Below are positions 48,727 through 58,849 of a stretch of DNA of 64,000 bases, piece by piece (position 1 is the first letter of the stretch; each line of letters opens with the position of its first letter). The translations under genes and the position numbers were made by a program. This stretch comes from Hepsetus odoe (lineage: Eukaryota > Chordata > Actinopteri > Characiformes > Hepsetidae). Below the pieces are notes generated by a model. It was not told where the DNA came from, did not search any database, and was given only the letters and a program-made list of their open reading frames with translations. The DNA lies in NCBI GenBank assembly GCA_017165825.1, contig CM029372.1, forward strand, positions 27,159,166 to 27,223,165. Reading direction: 5' to 3'.

Positions 48727-51627
48727 ATAGGCTATATTCAGGGTCATGATAATAAATGGATAAATAGATGTAATGGTCGATCAATCAATATCAAAAGAAC
48801 CAATTACTTAATGAATGAATCAATCAATCAGTCAACAATCTACATTTGAGGGAAAAGTGAAAGTGCAAATATGTTTCTGGAGAACCAAGTAAAGACTCAA
48901 TAAATCAATCAATGGATCAATCACTGAATCAATGAATCACCCTGTTATCTGTATCTGCTGAGGGAAGTGTTGCTTTGTGCTCTGTGGACGGATACCTCTA
49001 TGATCTGACGCTGAGCATCGTTTATCTGGTGGACGAGGCAGGGCCTGTCGCTGACCATGTCCCTGATTGCGTCAATATGGTTGAAGGAGACGAGGAGCAG
49101 ATCTCTAGGCCGTGGACACAGCAGGACCTGGTGCTTAAACGCCATCGTCATCAGCTCATACAGCTGCCAACGTGCATCCCGTGTCACACAAGCAGCAAAA
49201 CCCAAAAAGCAGCACAAGCATCACAGAAGACAAGCTGATCATTCAAAAAAATCATAACATTGAAACTTCACAAGCCTCTCCCACACACTGACTCTAAACC
49301 GAACCCAGGCCCCGTTGCACTCCTCACCCGGTCCATGCTGATAGGGTTGAGTCTCATGATGGAGGCGTGAGCGAGCCGTGTTAACACGCAATGCAGAGCT
49401 CTGTGTGAGAACAGATCCTGAGGCTTCATCAGCTCCTCCATAAACGCCTTACTAAACATAGTGCGCACGATATCACTCAGCACTGCAGACACGGACACAG
49501 AGAGAGAGCGGCAGTGATACAGTTAAGGCTTTAGCCTAGTGATTAGTGACTAGATCATGGGTTCGATTCCCAGATCAGGAGATTCCCCCGAGGTACCCTT
49601 GAGGAAGGTACCATTCCCAACACTGCTCCCTGGGCTGCCACTAGTGTGTTTTGATGGGTCAAATACAGAGAACACATTCATTCATTCATACAGAGTCCTG
49701 TTCATTCTGAAAGACTGAGCCTAGAACCTCGTTAACCAACAGCGCTAATTACTGTGCCACCAAGAAAGGGAAAAGGGAAAAATATGAGGGGCAGCGGTGG
49801 CCTAGTGGTTAGGGCATTGGCCACATGATCGGAGGATCTGGTGTTTGAACCCCTTCCCAATAGGTTGCCCTGAGGTACCCTTGAGCAAGGTGCCGTCCCT
49901 GTCTCACTCCTCCCTGTGATGGGCTGGTGACCTGTCCAGGGTGTGTCCCCTGTCCTTCGCCCTGTGTGAGCTGGGATGGACTCCAGCACTCCCCCGTGAC
50001 CCCACTTGGGACCAGCGGCAGAAGATGGATGGATGGATGGATGGATGGATGGATGGAAAAATATTTTAAAAATGTGAATTTGTATGTATGATTTTGGGAC
50101 GTACAGCCCCACACATGTCCAACAAAACTGAATTTAAAAAGATATTTGAGCAACCCTAACCTTTTGTGATTTTTTTCTTTTTTACTTCTGTTTTATATAT
50201 CGTTAGAGTGTGCAGTGTATTTAATGCTGCACTGTCACCCCAGAGAATCAAATCGCTTCCCTGTTGGACGCTTTTGTTGCTGAAACAGCAGAGATGCTTG
50301 GAAGTCCTGGAAGAAATGGTAAGCAGTCTTAAGCTGGTTCTCTACCATGGAACAAGCTTTCATTTTATTTTTAACTTGAAATTAATTTAGAATAATAAAG
50401 TTCTGTATTTGCACAATGGCTGTGTGGTGGGTAGAGAGGTCACCTCACCACATTAAGGTTCTTGGTTTGATTTCTGGTCTGTTTTTTTTCCAGTGTGGAG
50501 TGTGTGTGTGTTCTCCTGTGTCTCCTCTGGTTTCCAGCGACAGTCCATAAACAAACACATTAGGTGGACTGGAGATAAACCGATCCCTCTGTGTGACTGT
50601 GTTCTCTCTGATGGACTGGAGACCTTTGTTCAGGGGTTTGACATGCGATCCTGCTTTAGCCCTGCTTAACTTAAAACACCTTCTTGCTTCCCGATCTGTG
50701 GCTTATGACTCCAAATCCATTCACAGGTTTCTCAGATTGGAAGTGAAATACACTGTGTGGCTGAAAGCATTTGTGTCTAAAATACCATCCTATGACATCG
50801 ATCAAAGACACCACAGCTCTTCAGTACGACTCATTCACCTACCAGTGTGTCTGCGGAGACGTCTAAACACCTGGCTGCAGAGGAGGTGACTTAAACAACT
50901 GAGCTCAGTAACTAGAATGGGTGTCTACATACTTTTGGCCACACAGTGTACTACTTCTTTTAGGATTGTGTTTCCATCCCAAACGAAACATGTTAAAATG
51001 GTCCAAAGTAAAAAAGATTTCAAGTAAAGCGAGGAAGCACAGTCACTCATGTTTCTCAATCCAAGACAGAGTCTAATCTAATTTTCAGCAGGACTGGGCA
51101 TTAACATCGTACATGCCTACAAGCAGAATAGAGCTCTATAAAATATCAACAAAATAAGTTTAATTTCTATAAAATGAGATAAAAATGTCAAAAATATATA
51201 TATAAAATGACATATATTTGCGACACACAGGGTTTAAAAATAAGCAATAGTGCAGCAACGCATCATCACTGTTCTCTGGAAGAAGAGTCTAAAGGCACTA
51301 AACTGAGTCACGGGAGGAGGGTGGATTTCTAGAGTTTACCTCTTTTCCGGTCATCTTCTGACCAAAACCCTGCAAACAGAGGGAGAATACATTTTTCTGA
51401 GCTGCAGGTTGTACATCAGGTGGTCCCATCTCTTGTCTACTGAATTAAAATCAGAATCAGAAACTTTATTGGTCTTAAAAGAACCTCCTCATGTTACAAC
51501 TGTACAAATAGACATAGCCACCAAACAAACAAACAAAAACAAAGTTTTATATAGATATATATAATAACATTAATACCCACAAAATAATATTGATACCAAA
51601 TAAACTTTATTATGTAGGAGAAATGCT

Positions 51628-51677
<50 letters not shown>

Positions 51678-51710
51678 TTACATATTTTATACATACATAT
51701 GAGATATATA

Positions 51711-51743
<33 letters not shown>

Positions 51744-52657
51744 TATAAGCTACGTTTTGATGTAGTATTACAAAAATATAAAATTCTGAGTCAAAATTGT
51801 TCAAGTGGTGATGCAGCAACTAGGCGTCTAAACTCTCACAGAAAGTTTTCAAATAAAGTGGTTAGAAATAAACAGAGATAGCCATTTTAAAACGAATTTG
51901 GGTGTTGGGGGGGGGGTACTTTTGTGTTGGAGACACCTGGTTCCTCTCACCATCACTGTAAAGAAACCTGAACCGATTCATATCACAACCATTAAATTAT
52001 GGAGACATTTTGAAGGATTTCAGAATGTGGCTGCGCACATTGAACACACGTGAACACGCCCCATCCTGGCCCTAATCTGAATTTAAAAAAATGGAGCTGT
52101 AAGCATTTCCCTAAATGTGTTTAACACTATAGAAAGCAAGGGATCTTGAGTGGAGGGGAGGAAAAGTGGATGGGAGAAAAAAATAAAGACAGAAATCTGG
52201 ATTCTGAAGCTACATTTTGGTTAACTTTCCATTCCACCTTAAATGGCGCAGCTTCATTCAGCTCACTTTAAGGTGGAATGAGGTGGCACTTCTAAGGATC
52301 ATTCGAAATTCAATTAAGAGGCCACTTTTAAAGAATCACGATCGAAATTCGAATCAAAAGCCACTTCAAAAGGAAAACGTTCGAAATTCCATTAAAAGGC
52401 CACTTCAAAAGAATCATGATCGAAAATCGAATCAAAAGCTACTTCAAAAGGAAAACGTTCGAAATTCGGATCAGAGGCCACTTCAAAGGAAGGGGAGAGG
52501 GTTCTCTAACAGGCTACAGGTGCTGCCGGGGCTGATCCAGGTTACCTCTCTGTGTTTTATCATCTGTTTCATTCTGGGTTCGGAGACGTTGGTCCAAAAT
52601 ATAAAGCATTTCACCGCCCAGGTTTATAACCAGTAAAGGTAACGTCTTCAGAGACAT
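41609..52657 (-). CDS. oscp1: Organic solute carrier partner 1 (Oscp1), complete, 11 coding exons
   Basis: Coding exons on the - strand, first to last: 52657-52546, 51369-51340, 49482-49328, 49163-48996, 47837-47757, 46805-46702, 46247-46119, 45437-45371, 45092-44947, 42922-42862, 41728-41609. The total is 1,173 nt, 390 aa, with all phases consistent; human OSCP1 is about 380-390 aa. The protein begins MSLKTLPLLVINLGGEMLYI and contains FMEELMKPQDLF, RLAHASIMRLNPISMDRLYE, MTMAFKHQVLLCPRPRDLLL, GEFQLIRQTVLSLFQD, NPLAKEELNLLAKLMGGMEV and the terminal DDLLAMMDEL. Oscp1 was described as a modulator of organic solute transport in placenta and testis; its biochemical role is uncertain. The second exon is a 30-nt microexon (FWSEDDRKR). 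The segment from the GGCYTSAVREGSFD exon to YNAST is the least conserved. Its introns are crowded with SINEs, a MITE and minisatellites. Confidence 0.95.
41999..42711 (-). mobile_element. Tc1/mariner-like element remnant, containing identical copy 2
   Basis: In oscp1 intron 10. It begins with CATTACATTAAGACCACCTG, the terminal part of a common fish Tc1-like element, and runs (on the - strand) through transposase remnants. The part from 42282 to 42711 equals 39673-40102. It carries no intact transposase. Confidence 0.75.
42997..43230 (-). mobile_element. SINE, family A
   Basis: Reverse-strand copy: GAAAGTGAAAAAACAGCTTG, CATTTAACCCATGCACACAC, GGGAGCAGCGAAGGGAAACG, and CTAGGCAACCTCTGCCCC at its head. 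It lies in oscp1 intron 9. Confidence 0.8.
43241..43787 (+). mobile_element. Tc1/mariner MITE with about 80-bp terminal inverted repeats
   Basis: The ends are inverted copies: CAGTTCTGTGCAAAGGTTTT... at 43241 and ...AAAACTTTTGCACAATACTG at 43787, similar over about 80 bases. TA dinucleotides flank both sides, the target-site duplication of Tc1/mariner. The interior keeps the last part of a transposase (LWLVLQDVWNNLPAKFLQKL, then AVLKAKGGHTKY and stop at about 43652). The catalytic region is deleted, so it could move only with a helper. Confidence 0.9.
44058..44363. repeat. 33-bp minisatellite (second locus, left part)
   Basis: Units of the same AAAGTAAAAAGTACAGGAAT + GTACTGAGAGTAT repeat seen at 29478-29960, with some truncated units lacking GAGA. 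A SINE interrupts the array at 44363. Confidence 0.95.
44363..44622 (-). mobile_element. SINE, family A, inserted in the minisatellite
   Basis: Reverse-strand, well-preserved copy from GTGAAAGTGACAACCCTTGT to CTAACCACTAGGCCACCGCT. The repeat array resumes on its far side, so insertion post-dates at least part of the array. Confidence 0.9.
44635..44865. repeat. 33-bp minisatellite (second locus, right part)
   Basis: It continues the array after the SINE. The first unit is partly inverted (CAGTACATTCCTGTACTTAG), and the rest are in the original orientation. It ends 82 bases from the oscp1 exon at 44947-45092. Confidence 0.95.
45828..46027 (+). mobile_element. SINE, family B
   Basis: Best-preserved copy of the family: GTTGGTGGTCTAGTGGTAGG, B-box region TTTGAATCCC, CACTACCACCACTGGGTCCC, and the tail CTGGATAAGAGCGTCTACTA with AATGCC. 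It lies in oscp1 intron 7. Confidence 0.9.
47345..47545 (+). mobile_element. SINE, family A
   Basis: It contains GCAGTGATGGGCTAGTGTTT, GGCTCGAATCC, GAGCAAGGTACCGTCCCCAT and TAGTCACTTTCACTT. It lies in oscp1 intron 5. Confidence 0.85.
48160..48945. repeat. AATC/AATG-type degenerate microsatellite
   Basis: Nearly 800 bases dominated by AATCAATCA and AATGAATGA words with many substitutions, purest at about 48700-48726. It fills oscp1 intron 4 up to about 50 bases from the exon at 48996. Confidence 0.85.
49530..49680 (+). mobile_element. SINE, family A, truncated
   Basis: It contains TTAGCCTAGTGATTAGTGAC, GGGTTCGATTCCCAG and GAGGAAGGTACCATTCCC; the 3' end is missing. It lies in oscp1 intron 2. 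Confidence 0.75.
49793..50056 (+). mobile_element. SINE A head fused to an L2-type LINE tail and (GGAT)n
   Basis: The family A head (GGCAGCGGTGGCCTAGTGG-like, CAAGGTGCCGTCCCTGTC) runs to about 49900. It continues directly into GATGGGCTGGTGACCTGTCC and AGCTGGGATGGACTCCAGC, the usual 3' end of teleost L2/CR1 LINEs. The element ends with (GGAT)n at 50024-50056. It may be a nested insertion or a chimera. Confidence 0.7.
50417..50640 (+). mobile_element. tRNA-derived SINE, third type
   Basis: GGCTGTGTGGTGGGTAGAGA with GGTTTGATTTCTGGTC gives a tRNA-like head. The body has CCTGTGTCTCCTCTGGTTTC and CCCTCTGTGTGACTGTG. Related reverse-strand sequence occurs near 52920-53200. Confidence 0.6.
51632..51745. 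repeat. (TA)n microsatellite
   Basis: Two TA runs separated by about 45 bases, with a short CA run at the right end. Confidence 0.95.
52290..52495. repeat. 42/84-bp minisatellite next to oscp1 exon 1
   Basis: Five units of about 42 bp arranged as an alternating AB pattern (about 84 bp). Shared words are ATCGAAATTCGAATCAAAAG, CCACTTCAAAAG and GGAAAACGTTCGAAATTC. The array ends about 50 bases from the oscp1 exon 1 donor (52546). The + strand is open through it and into the exon, but this looks like a by-product of the repeat. Confidence 0.85.
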
Positions 52658-52659
52658 GG

Positions 52660-54627
52660 CGCAGGACAGGATCTCCCTGAAATATAACCCCCTTCAAATC
52701 TAGTGTCCCCTCCGATCCCTAAAATATTCACAAGGAATATACAGCCAGATCCATGTCCCCAAATCCTCTGAGCAGCATTAAGAGTGCAGAGACACAAGGC
52801 CACCAGCAGGGGTCAGTGTATAAAACCTGCCCTTATCCTTTATTAACCTCTAATTATTTGTTAAATCCATGACTATATGGCCCTAAAAATATAATACACC
52901 CAATTAAACTCTCTCTCACAGCCGCTTGTCCTGATTAGGGTCATGGCAGATGATGGAGTCTATCCCAGCTCTCACAGGGTGAAAGGTAGCACCCCGGACA
53001 GGATGCCACTCCATCACAGGGCAGACACTTACACACACCCACGCCTAGGGGACAATTAATCATCTCCAGTCCACCTGACCTGCAAGTCTTTGGATGGTGG
53101 GATGAGACTGGAGCTCCTGGAGGAAACGCAGAGAACATCCACACAGAAATGACCTGGATGGTCCCACCTGGGAATCCAACCCAGGACCACTGTGCTGCCC
53201 CGAAGTGGATTCAGTTATGAATACATTTTTTTCAGTTTATGTTTTCAATCCATCCTGATTACTTAGTTTACGTGGGAGGTCCGATCTAGGATGGCTGTTG
53301 GTTCCATATGGTTCTCATATTTGAGAAAGATGGAGGATGCCATCATCTGGGCACTTTCAGTGCTGCAGAAATTCTCTGGTATCCTGGTATTCTCTGGTAT
53401 CCTTCCAAAGATCTCAACCTTGAGACAATTATGCCTCCCTGGTCTGCAGGCAATTCCCAACCTCAAGGCTTTGTTTTCACTCTCCTTTCAAATATTATAA
53501 TGATGTAATAAAATGGAGATGGAGAGTATCGTAATGAAAGGTTTGAATACCTTTGTAAAGGGATATTTAATCTAACTTTTTGGTAAATAAACTGATGTGC
53601 AGACTGATTTCCATTTTATTTTGAGAAAATAGTCTGAAGACAAATAAATGGATAACTTGAAAGGGTTTGAAAACCTAATCACTGTTAAGACATTCTCGCT
53701 CATTTTCTAAAGCTTTTGTCCCAATTAGGGTAACGGGTGGGCTGGAGTCTCTCCCAGCTCTCACAGGGTGATAGGCGGGGACACATCCTGGACAGGTGGC
53801 CAGTCCATCGCAGGGCGGGAACACAGACGAACACACTCACATCTAGGGGACAATTTATAAGTGAAAGTGACTATTCTGGTCATTATGAACCATGGCACAG
53901 CACACAGCAAAACTACACCTCTGCATTTTACCCAATACACTCACACACATGCATGAGGGGGCAGCTATTGAAAGAGCCCGGGGAGCAGTGATGGGGACAG
54001 TACCTTGCTCAAGGGTACCTCAGGGCAATCTATTGGTAAGGGATTCGAACCCACAATCTTCTGATCTTGGCCAACTCCCTAACCACTAACCTTCTCAATC
54101 TAATAAAACACTATTGTTTATAATGAGTGAGAGTAAAACATTTAATACAATTTTATTTAAATGGTCAACTGATGATGCTTTATTGATGCTCAGCTTGTTA
54201 TTAACTAATATCCTACTAAACGTCTGTTAAATGAAACCGAACTTAAAGCCCAGCCTTTAATCCTAAGCCTATATCTAACCATGTTACTGATGACAATCCA
54301 CCTTTCACCAGTTGATCTTTTAACAAAGTAAGTAGATGGAGATCAACTAAAGAGGACCATCAAAATAAAGTGTAACCAAATTTATCTGAAATCATTCCAT
54401 TTTTATAGTCCTGCAATTTGAACATTTCACACAAAGGGGCCAGAGGAAATACAGAAGGCATTGTACATACATGTCATACACACAATACCGATATTTAGTT
54501 TAACAAATATTTGTTTTAATAATTAGATATAAAAAAGGAATAACTTTAAAAAAATCTTTATTTTCTGACTTTAAATTTCATTCATGGATTCTTGTAGCTC
54601 TTGTGACTGCAGAAGGAGCAAAGGATC
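52660..54627. other. Interval between oscp1 and the first PLC-like gene
   Basis: Head-to-head spacing of about 2 kb. It contains two copies of a dispersed repeat with CTGATTAGGGTCATGG / CCAATTAGGGTAACGGGTGG and AGCTCTCACAGGGTG (about 52920-53060 and 53700-53860), and a SINE. No coding exon seen. Confidence 0.5.
53862..54095 (-). mobile_element. SINE, family A
   Basis: Reverse-strand copy: AAGTGAAAGTGACTATTCTG, GGGGAGCAGTGATGGGGACA, GGATTCGAACCC, and CCCTAACCACTAACC at its head. Confidence 0.85.
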
Positions 54628-56092
54628 ATGGGAACCTTTGGGTATTTCTCCCTGCTAGTTCTGTAAGTCTGTCTTTACAATTTACATTTATGACATTCAG
54701 TTGACACTCTTATCCAGGGCAGCTTGCGGTTCTTAACGACAGGGACAGTCTCCCTGGAACAACTTGGGGTTGAGGGTTTTGCTTAGGAAACCAATGATGG
54801 TAGTGCTGGAGGTGGGATTTGAACCTGTGACCTCTTGGTCTGTAGGCGAGCTTCCTACCACTAGACCTCCAGCACCCCTACCTTTAAAAAGCTGCTTCTC
54901 ACCTTTAAAAATTTATAAATGATCAATAATAATAATAATGTCGAATTTTTCAATGTTTTTTAAATTGTAAATGATGCTTTCACTCTTACCTGTCAGGGTT
55001 GCTGTTCATCAGTGTGAGGGTGACAGTCATTTCAACGACTACAAAACCCTGCATCCCCATCACGTCCATCTGGACTGGATGAAATGTATTCCAGACGAAA
55101 AGTCCCTCTCTGCCGTGTCCATCCCGGGAACCCATCAAAGCCTGAAGATGGAAGGACTAAATCGCTGGAGGAATTTTCAGGCATGGGAGCTTCAATCTCA
55201 GCTGCAAGCGGGTGTGCGTTTCTTTGACATGACTCTTTATACATCATTTGGCACACTGTATGTTGAAAACAACGCCATCTATTACACAGAGAAGTTCTCT
55301 AACGCACTGAGCCAGTTACAGATTTTTGTCAGAGATAAAACATCAGAAACAGTGCTGTTGAGGCTCACGGGGTATGACGGTGCAATAAGCCGTGCCAAGG
55401 AGAAGCTAGACCACAGCACTGTCGTTAGTGTTTGGAAGAGTCCGAAGATTCCAACAATGGGTGAAGCGAGGGGTAAGATAGTCCTGATTCAGAGTTCAGA
55501 TTTTGATTGGGGACTCCCGATCAATGCCATGGTGTTGGATCAAGATGATAAAGAAAATAGGTTGAAGGAGAATATTGAAAAGGCTACAGAGCATTGTGAA
55601 CGTGAGATGAGGCTCACTGACACTGGTGCCAAAGGGACATGGGAGGTTCCACGAAACGTTGCAGGAAAAGTGAACAAGGCATTAGATGATTACCTCTTGA
55701 GCCTTTACAAAGCTCAAAAGAAGCCATTGTGTCTAGGAATATTTGCCATCGACTTCCCAGGTCCAAAACTTATTGAAGCTATAATTGCCTTTGATTGTGG
55801 TTCCAACGGTGGCTTGGATCAAGCTCCAGATACAGGCCGCAATGGAGTTGTTGCCCTGAATGAAACTGCTTGGAATCCGACCATGCGGCCTGGAACACCA
55901 CCAAAACCTGAGCCAGGTCCCGAATCTACCACACCACCAAAACCTGAGCCAGGTCTCGAATCTACCACACCACCAAAACCTGAGACCACTCCTGCAATAC
56001 CACCCAAACCTCCTGCGCCAAAGCCTATCATTATAAGAAAAAAGATATGTCACCATGTTCACAGGCGTAAACCTTCTCCTTTAGTGTCATAA
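54628..56092 (+). CDS. Secreted PI-PLC X-domain-like protein 1, short Pro-rich tail
   Basis: Two exons, 54628-54662 and 54997-56092 (376 aa). The intron splits the signal peptide in phase 2. I chose this start because spliced exon 1 gives a good signal peptide (MGTFGYFSLLVLVAVHQC) and the next gene has the same structure; starting in the intron at 54971 would keep the frame but give a poorer one. Residues about 35-290 form a PI-PLC X domain closer to the bacterial secreted type than to PLCXD proteins (DWMKCIPDEKSLSAVSIPGT, LQAGVRFFDMTLY, GEARGKIVLIQSSDF). The first active-site His is kept (GTHQS, His58), but the Asp after it is Gln. The IRGR segment reads MTLY, and the second catalytic His region reads ENNAIYY. 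Cleavage activity is therefore doubtful. Residues about 310-355 hold 13-residue repeats (TPPKPEPGPEST type), then a basic end (RKKICHHVHRRK). No GPI or membrane anchor is seen. Confidence 0.85.
54685..54878 (-). mobile_element. SINE, family B, in the PLC-like 1 intron
   Basis: Reverse-strand copy: ACTCTTATCCAGGGCAGCTT, GGGACAGTCTCCCTGGAAC, GTAGTGCTGGAGGTGGGATT and CTACCACTAGACCTCCAGC. It occupies most of the only intron of the gene. Confidence 0.85.
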
Positions 56093-57624
56093 CTTTATAC
56101 TTTTTTTTATCACATAACCCTATACAGCCATAAGGCCTCATTCATCATTCATAACACCAGGCTATTTTGTCCCAGAGCTAACATGTGTGAAACTCTATGT
56201 GGAATCCATGTGGGACAAACCTGATTTTTTTTCATTGATTGTGTCTTTTTTAAATCACGCTTTTCTGATATTCGCTAAAAGTTGTCAAAAAACTCCTTCA
56301 AGTCGACCTCTTGCTTCATGCCCAAGGTGTCTCCCAGAGCAGCATAACAGTTCTTTGCCTAGGCTCACCTCTTTGGAGATCCTCCAAAACCAGACTGCTA
56401 CTATTCACCTTTTCCACATGAAGTCACATGAAGTTTCTCACTCCTCAAACTTTTTTCTGTTCATCTATCATTGCGTGGTGTGGATTTTTATCATTGGTCT
56501 TGCTTTTTATTCTGTGACTCTCATTTTAAATGTTATAATTTAGACACAGGATTAAAAAGTGGAAAAAAGTCTTACAAGCTTCACTTTCTACGCTTGATAG
56601 ATGTTGGTTGCTCTTAGAAGCTCCATAAGTTACTCTGTGAATCAGTAGCGTAGACTGCATTGTTTACATTCTATATTTACCACAACTGAACAGCTTAGTT
56701 TCCCCTGGCCATCAGAACTGTGATGTGAGTCGAAGGATGGAGTGAGGTGAGCTTTGCTCGTTATGCATTTCCATGTGTCAACATTAAGTCCCAAGAATAT
56801 TTTCCTAAACTCATGATGTGCTTGGAGATTGTCCACGACAATGCAAAAAGTCTACACCATCTGATGATGGAAATGCATACGTTGGGCATTCCCCTACCTA
56901 GTAGTGGTAGTGACTGGAGCAACAAGAAAAAAGGAAAAGAAAGAAAAGAAGCTATTCATTCAAGGTGAGAACAATCTTTCATTTACATAAATTTAAACGT
57001 GAACACAGTGCTTAGCTAATAATTTGATAAATGACTTCATAGAGGGTTTATGAATGAGTTGAGGGCTGAAGATAATCTGTTTCAATATTTACCTTTAGAT
57101 GTGGTTTTTAAAAGCATAGTGGTAATTCCATGCTGTAGCCATTGGGTGAATTATTTATAGAGAATCAGGTCTTTGCAAAACTGTTGCTGCTGAATTGCCT
57201 GCAGGGAAGAGTTTGTTTGTAAAGTATTGAGCGGTACAGATATCAACCATATGTCAGGTTTGTAAGAAAACTGTGCAAATATCTAGCTTTGTTTCAATAT
57301 ATGGACTAAGTGTGAATGGTATTAAAGGTTTAAACTTTATTTGATTAAAATAGATTTTTCAAAGATATATTTGTTTTTTAAAACGCTTGGCGCAAAATGT
57401 AAGATATCAAAAACAGTAAAACAAAACATCATCAAAATTGCATGAAAAAAAAATGTATATTATATTTTGCTTAATAATAAACACAAAAAAGTCTGCTGAC
57501 CTCTGGTGGTGATTTGTTTGTTTTTGCAACGGTAACTGCCATTTATTTTCTTGGAAGGCTTAACAAAAGATACTAGAACACTGAGGTGAGTCCAAAGCAC
57601 AATGTTGGGTGGCTTTATATCCCG

Positions 57625-57900
57625 CTAATGAAGTGAAAGTGCACACAACACAAAACGTGTAGCATTGGGCAGCCAGATGTAGCACCAGGGGAGCAGTGAT
57701 AGGGATAGAGTAGAGTAGAGTAGAGTGATCTTTTATTATCCCACGAATGGGAAATTTGGGCGTTACAGGGCTCTTATAAAAAAAAGACAGGTGTACAGAA
57801 AGAAAAGAAAAAATATATAAAGATATAGATACCTTGGTACCTTGCTCGAGGGTACCTCAGGGAAACCTACTGGTATCGGATTTAAACCCACTTCCTTCTA
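57625..57900 (-). mobile_element. SINE, family A, interrupted
   Basis: The 3' end (GAAGTGAAAGTGCACAC) and body (AGGGGAGCAGTGATAGGGAT) are separated from TTGCTCGAGGGTACCTCAGG by about 130 bases that include (AGAGT)n and ATCCCACGAATGGGAAATTT, so another repeat inserted into it. Confidence 0.7.
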
Positions 57901-58023
57901 ATCCTGGCACCATGGTCAACATCAGAAAAGGTGCCCTTTAACTCCTGTAGAACTCATTAGAATATGGAGCTAAATATTTATATTTAGATGTGATTATTAA
58001 AAGCATAGTGGTAATTCCATGTT

Positions 58024-58150
58024 TAGTGAAAGTGACTAGTTGTCATTGTGAAACACGGCACAGCACACATTGAACCACAACAAAGTACTTCTCTGCATTT
58101 AAGCCCGTCACACACCGTGCAGCTGGGTTCCAAACCATGACCTGGGGCCT
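58024..58150 (-). mobile_element. SINE, family A, truncated
   Basis: Reverse-strand copy: AGTGAAAGTGACTAGTTGTC, CATTTAAGCCCGTCACACAC, then truncated. Confidence 0.75.
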
Positions 58151-58475
58151 AGTCTTCCCGTTAGAAGGCGTGCAAGAAGACCTGCATTGAGATTTTTCTC
58201 AGTGCCATTTCCTCAATAACAGAATTAACTTCCTCTTGTGGTCAGAACTGTGGAATCCCTTGTGGTCTTCAAGCATTTTCTGAAGACACCCCTGTTCAAG
58301 AAATTTCTAGGGGAATAACTTACCCTGTCCAGCGCTACTCTTATACCTTTCTACACTTTCTTCTCCTCTTCTTCTTCTTCTTAAAAAAATCCCTTTTGCA
58401 CTAGTGCCTATTAGACACAGGGTTAAAAAATATAATTTTACATAAAAAAATTAACCTGTGTGGCTAAAAGGGTGC

Positions 58476-58570
58476 TGGTGGTCTAGTGGTGGGATACTTG
58501 CCTTTGGACCAAAAGGTTGTGGGTTCAAATCCCACCACCAGCAATATCACCATTAGATGCCTGAGCAAAT
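58476..58570 (+). mobile_element. SINE, family B, truncated
   Basis: GCTGGTGGTCTAGTGGTGGG with GTGGGTTCAAATCCCACC; the body soon diverges. Confidence 0.7.
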
Positions 58571-58849
58571 CCCTTAGAGTGAAGCTCTCTGTTGCTACTT
58601 GCAATAACCTCAGAAGGCAGAGTGGGGGCGCAGATGTCCATTCACCACCAACTCATACCACAGCTGTTTAGCCTCCATACTCACTTTAGTAGGAGTGTTT
58701 GAGGCTTCAGATTATTTAGTGATTTAATACAGAGCATCAAATGGAAACGGAGTTCATTTCCATAAATATGGGAAAACGATACAGCAACAGAAACTGCCTG
58801 TTTGTTTATAGAGAGAATTTTTCACAGGAAAAGACATAAAATGCAAGAG

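Noticed and set aside
25606..49680. Functional tRNA genes at the many GGTTCGAATCC B boxes
   Set aside because: These are heads of SINE families. They lack paired acceptor and anticodon stems and share SINE bodies and tails.
52217..52636. 139-codon + strand ORF overlapping oscp1 exon 1
   Set aside because: Most of it translates the 42-bp minisatellite, and the rest is antisense to a clear oscp1 exon. No homology is visible.
54971..55000. Start of the first PLC-like gene at the ATG in the intron (MMLSLLPVRV)
   Set aside because: It keeps frame but would need an unspliced leader. The ATG at 54628 with GT-AG splicing gives a better signal peptide and has an exact counterpart in the second gene.
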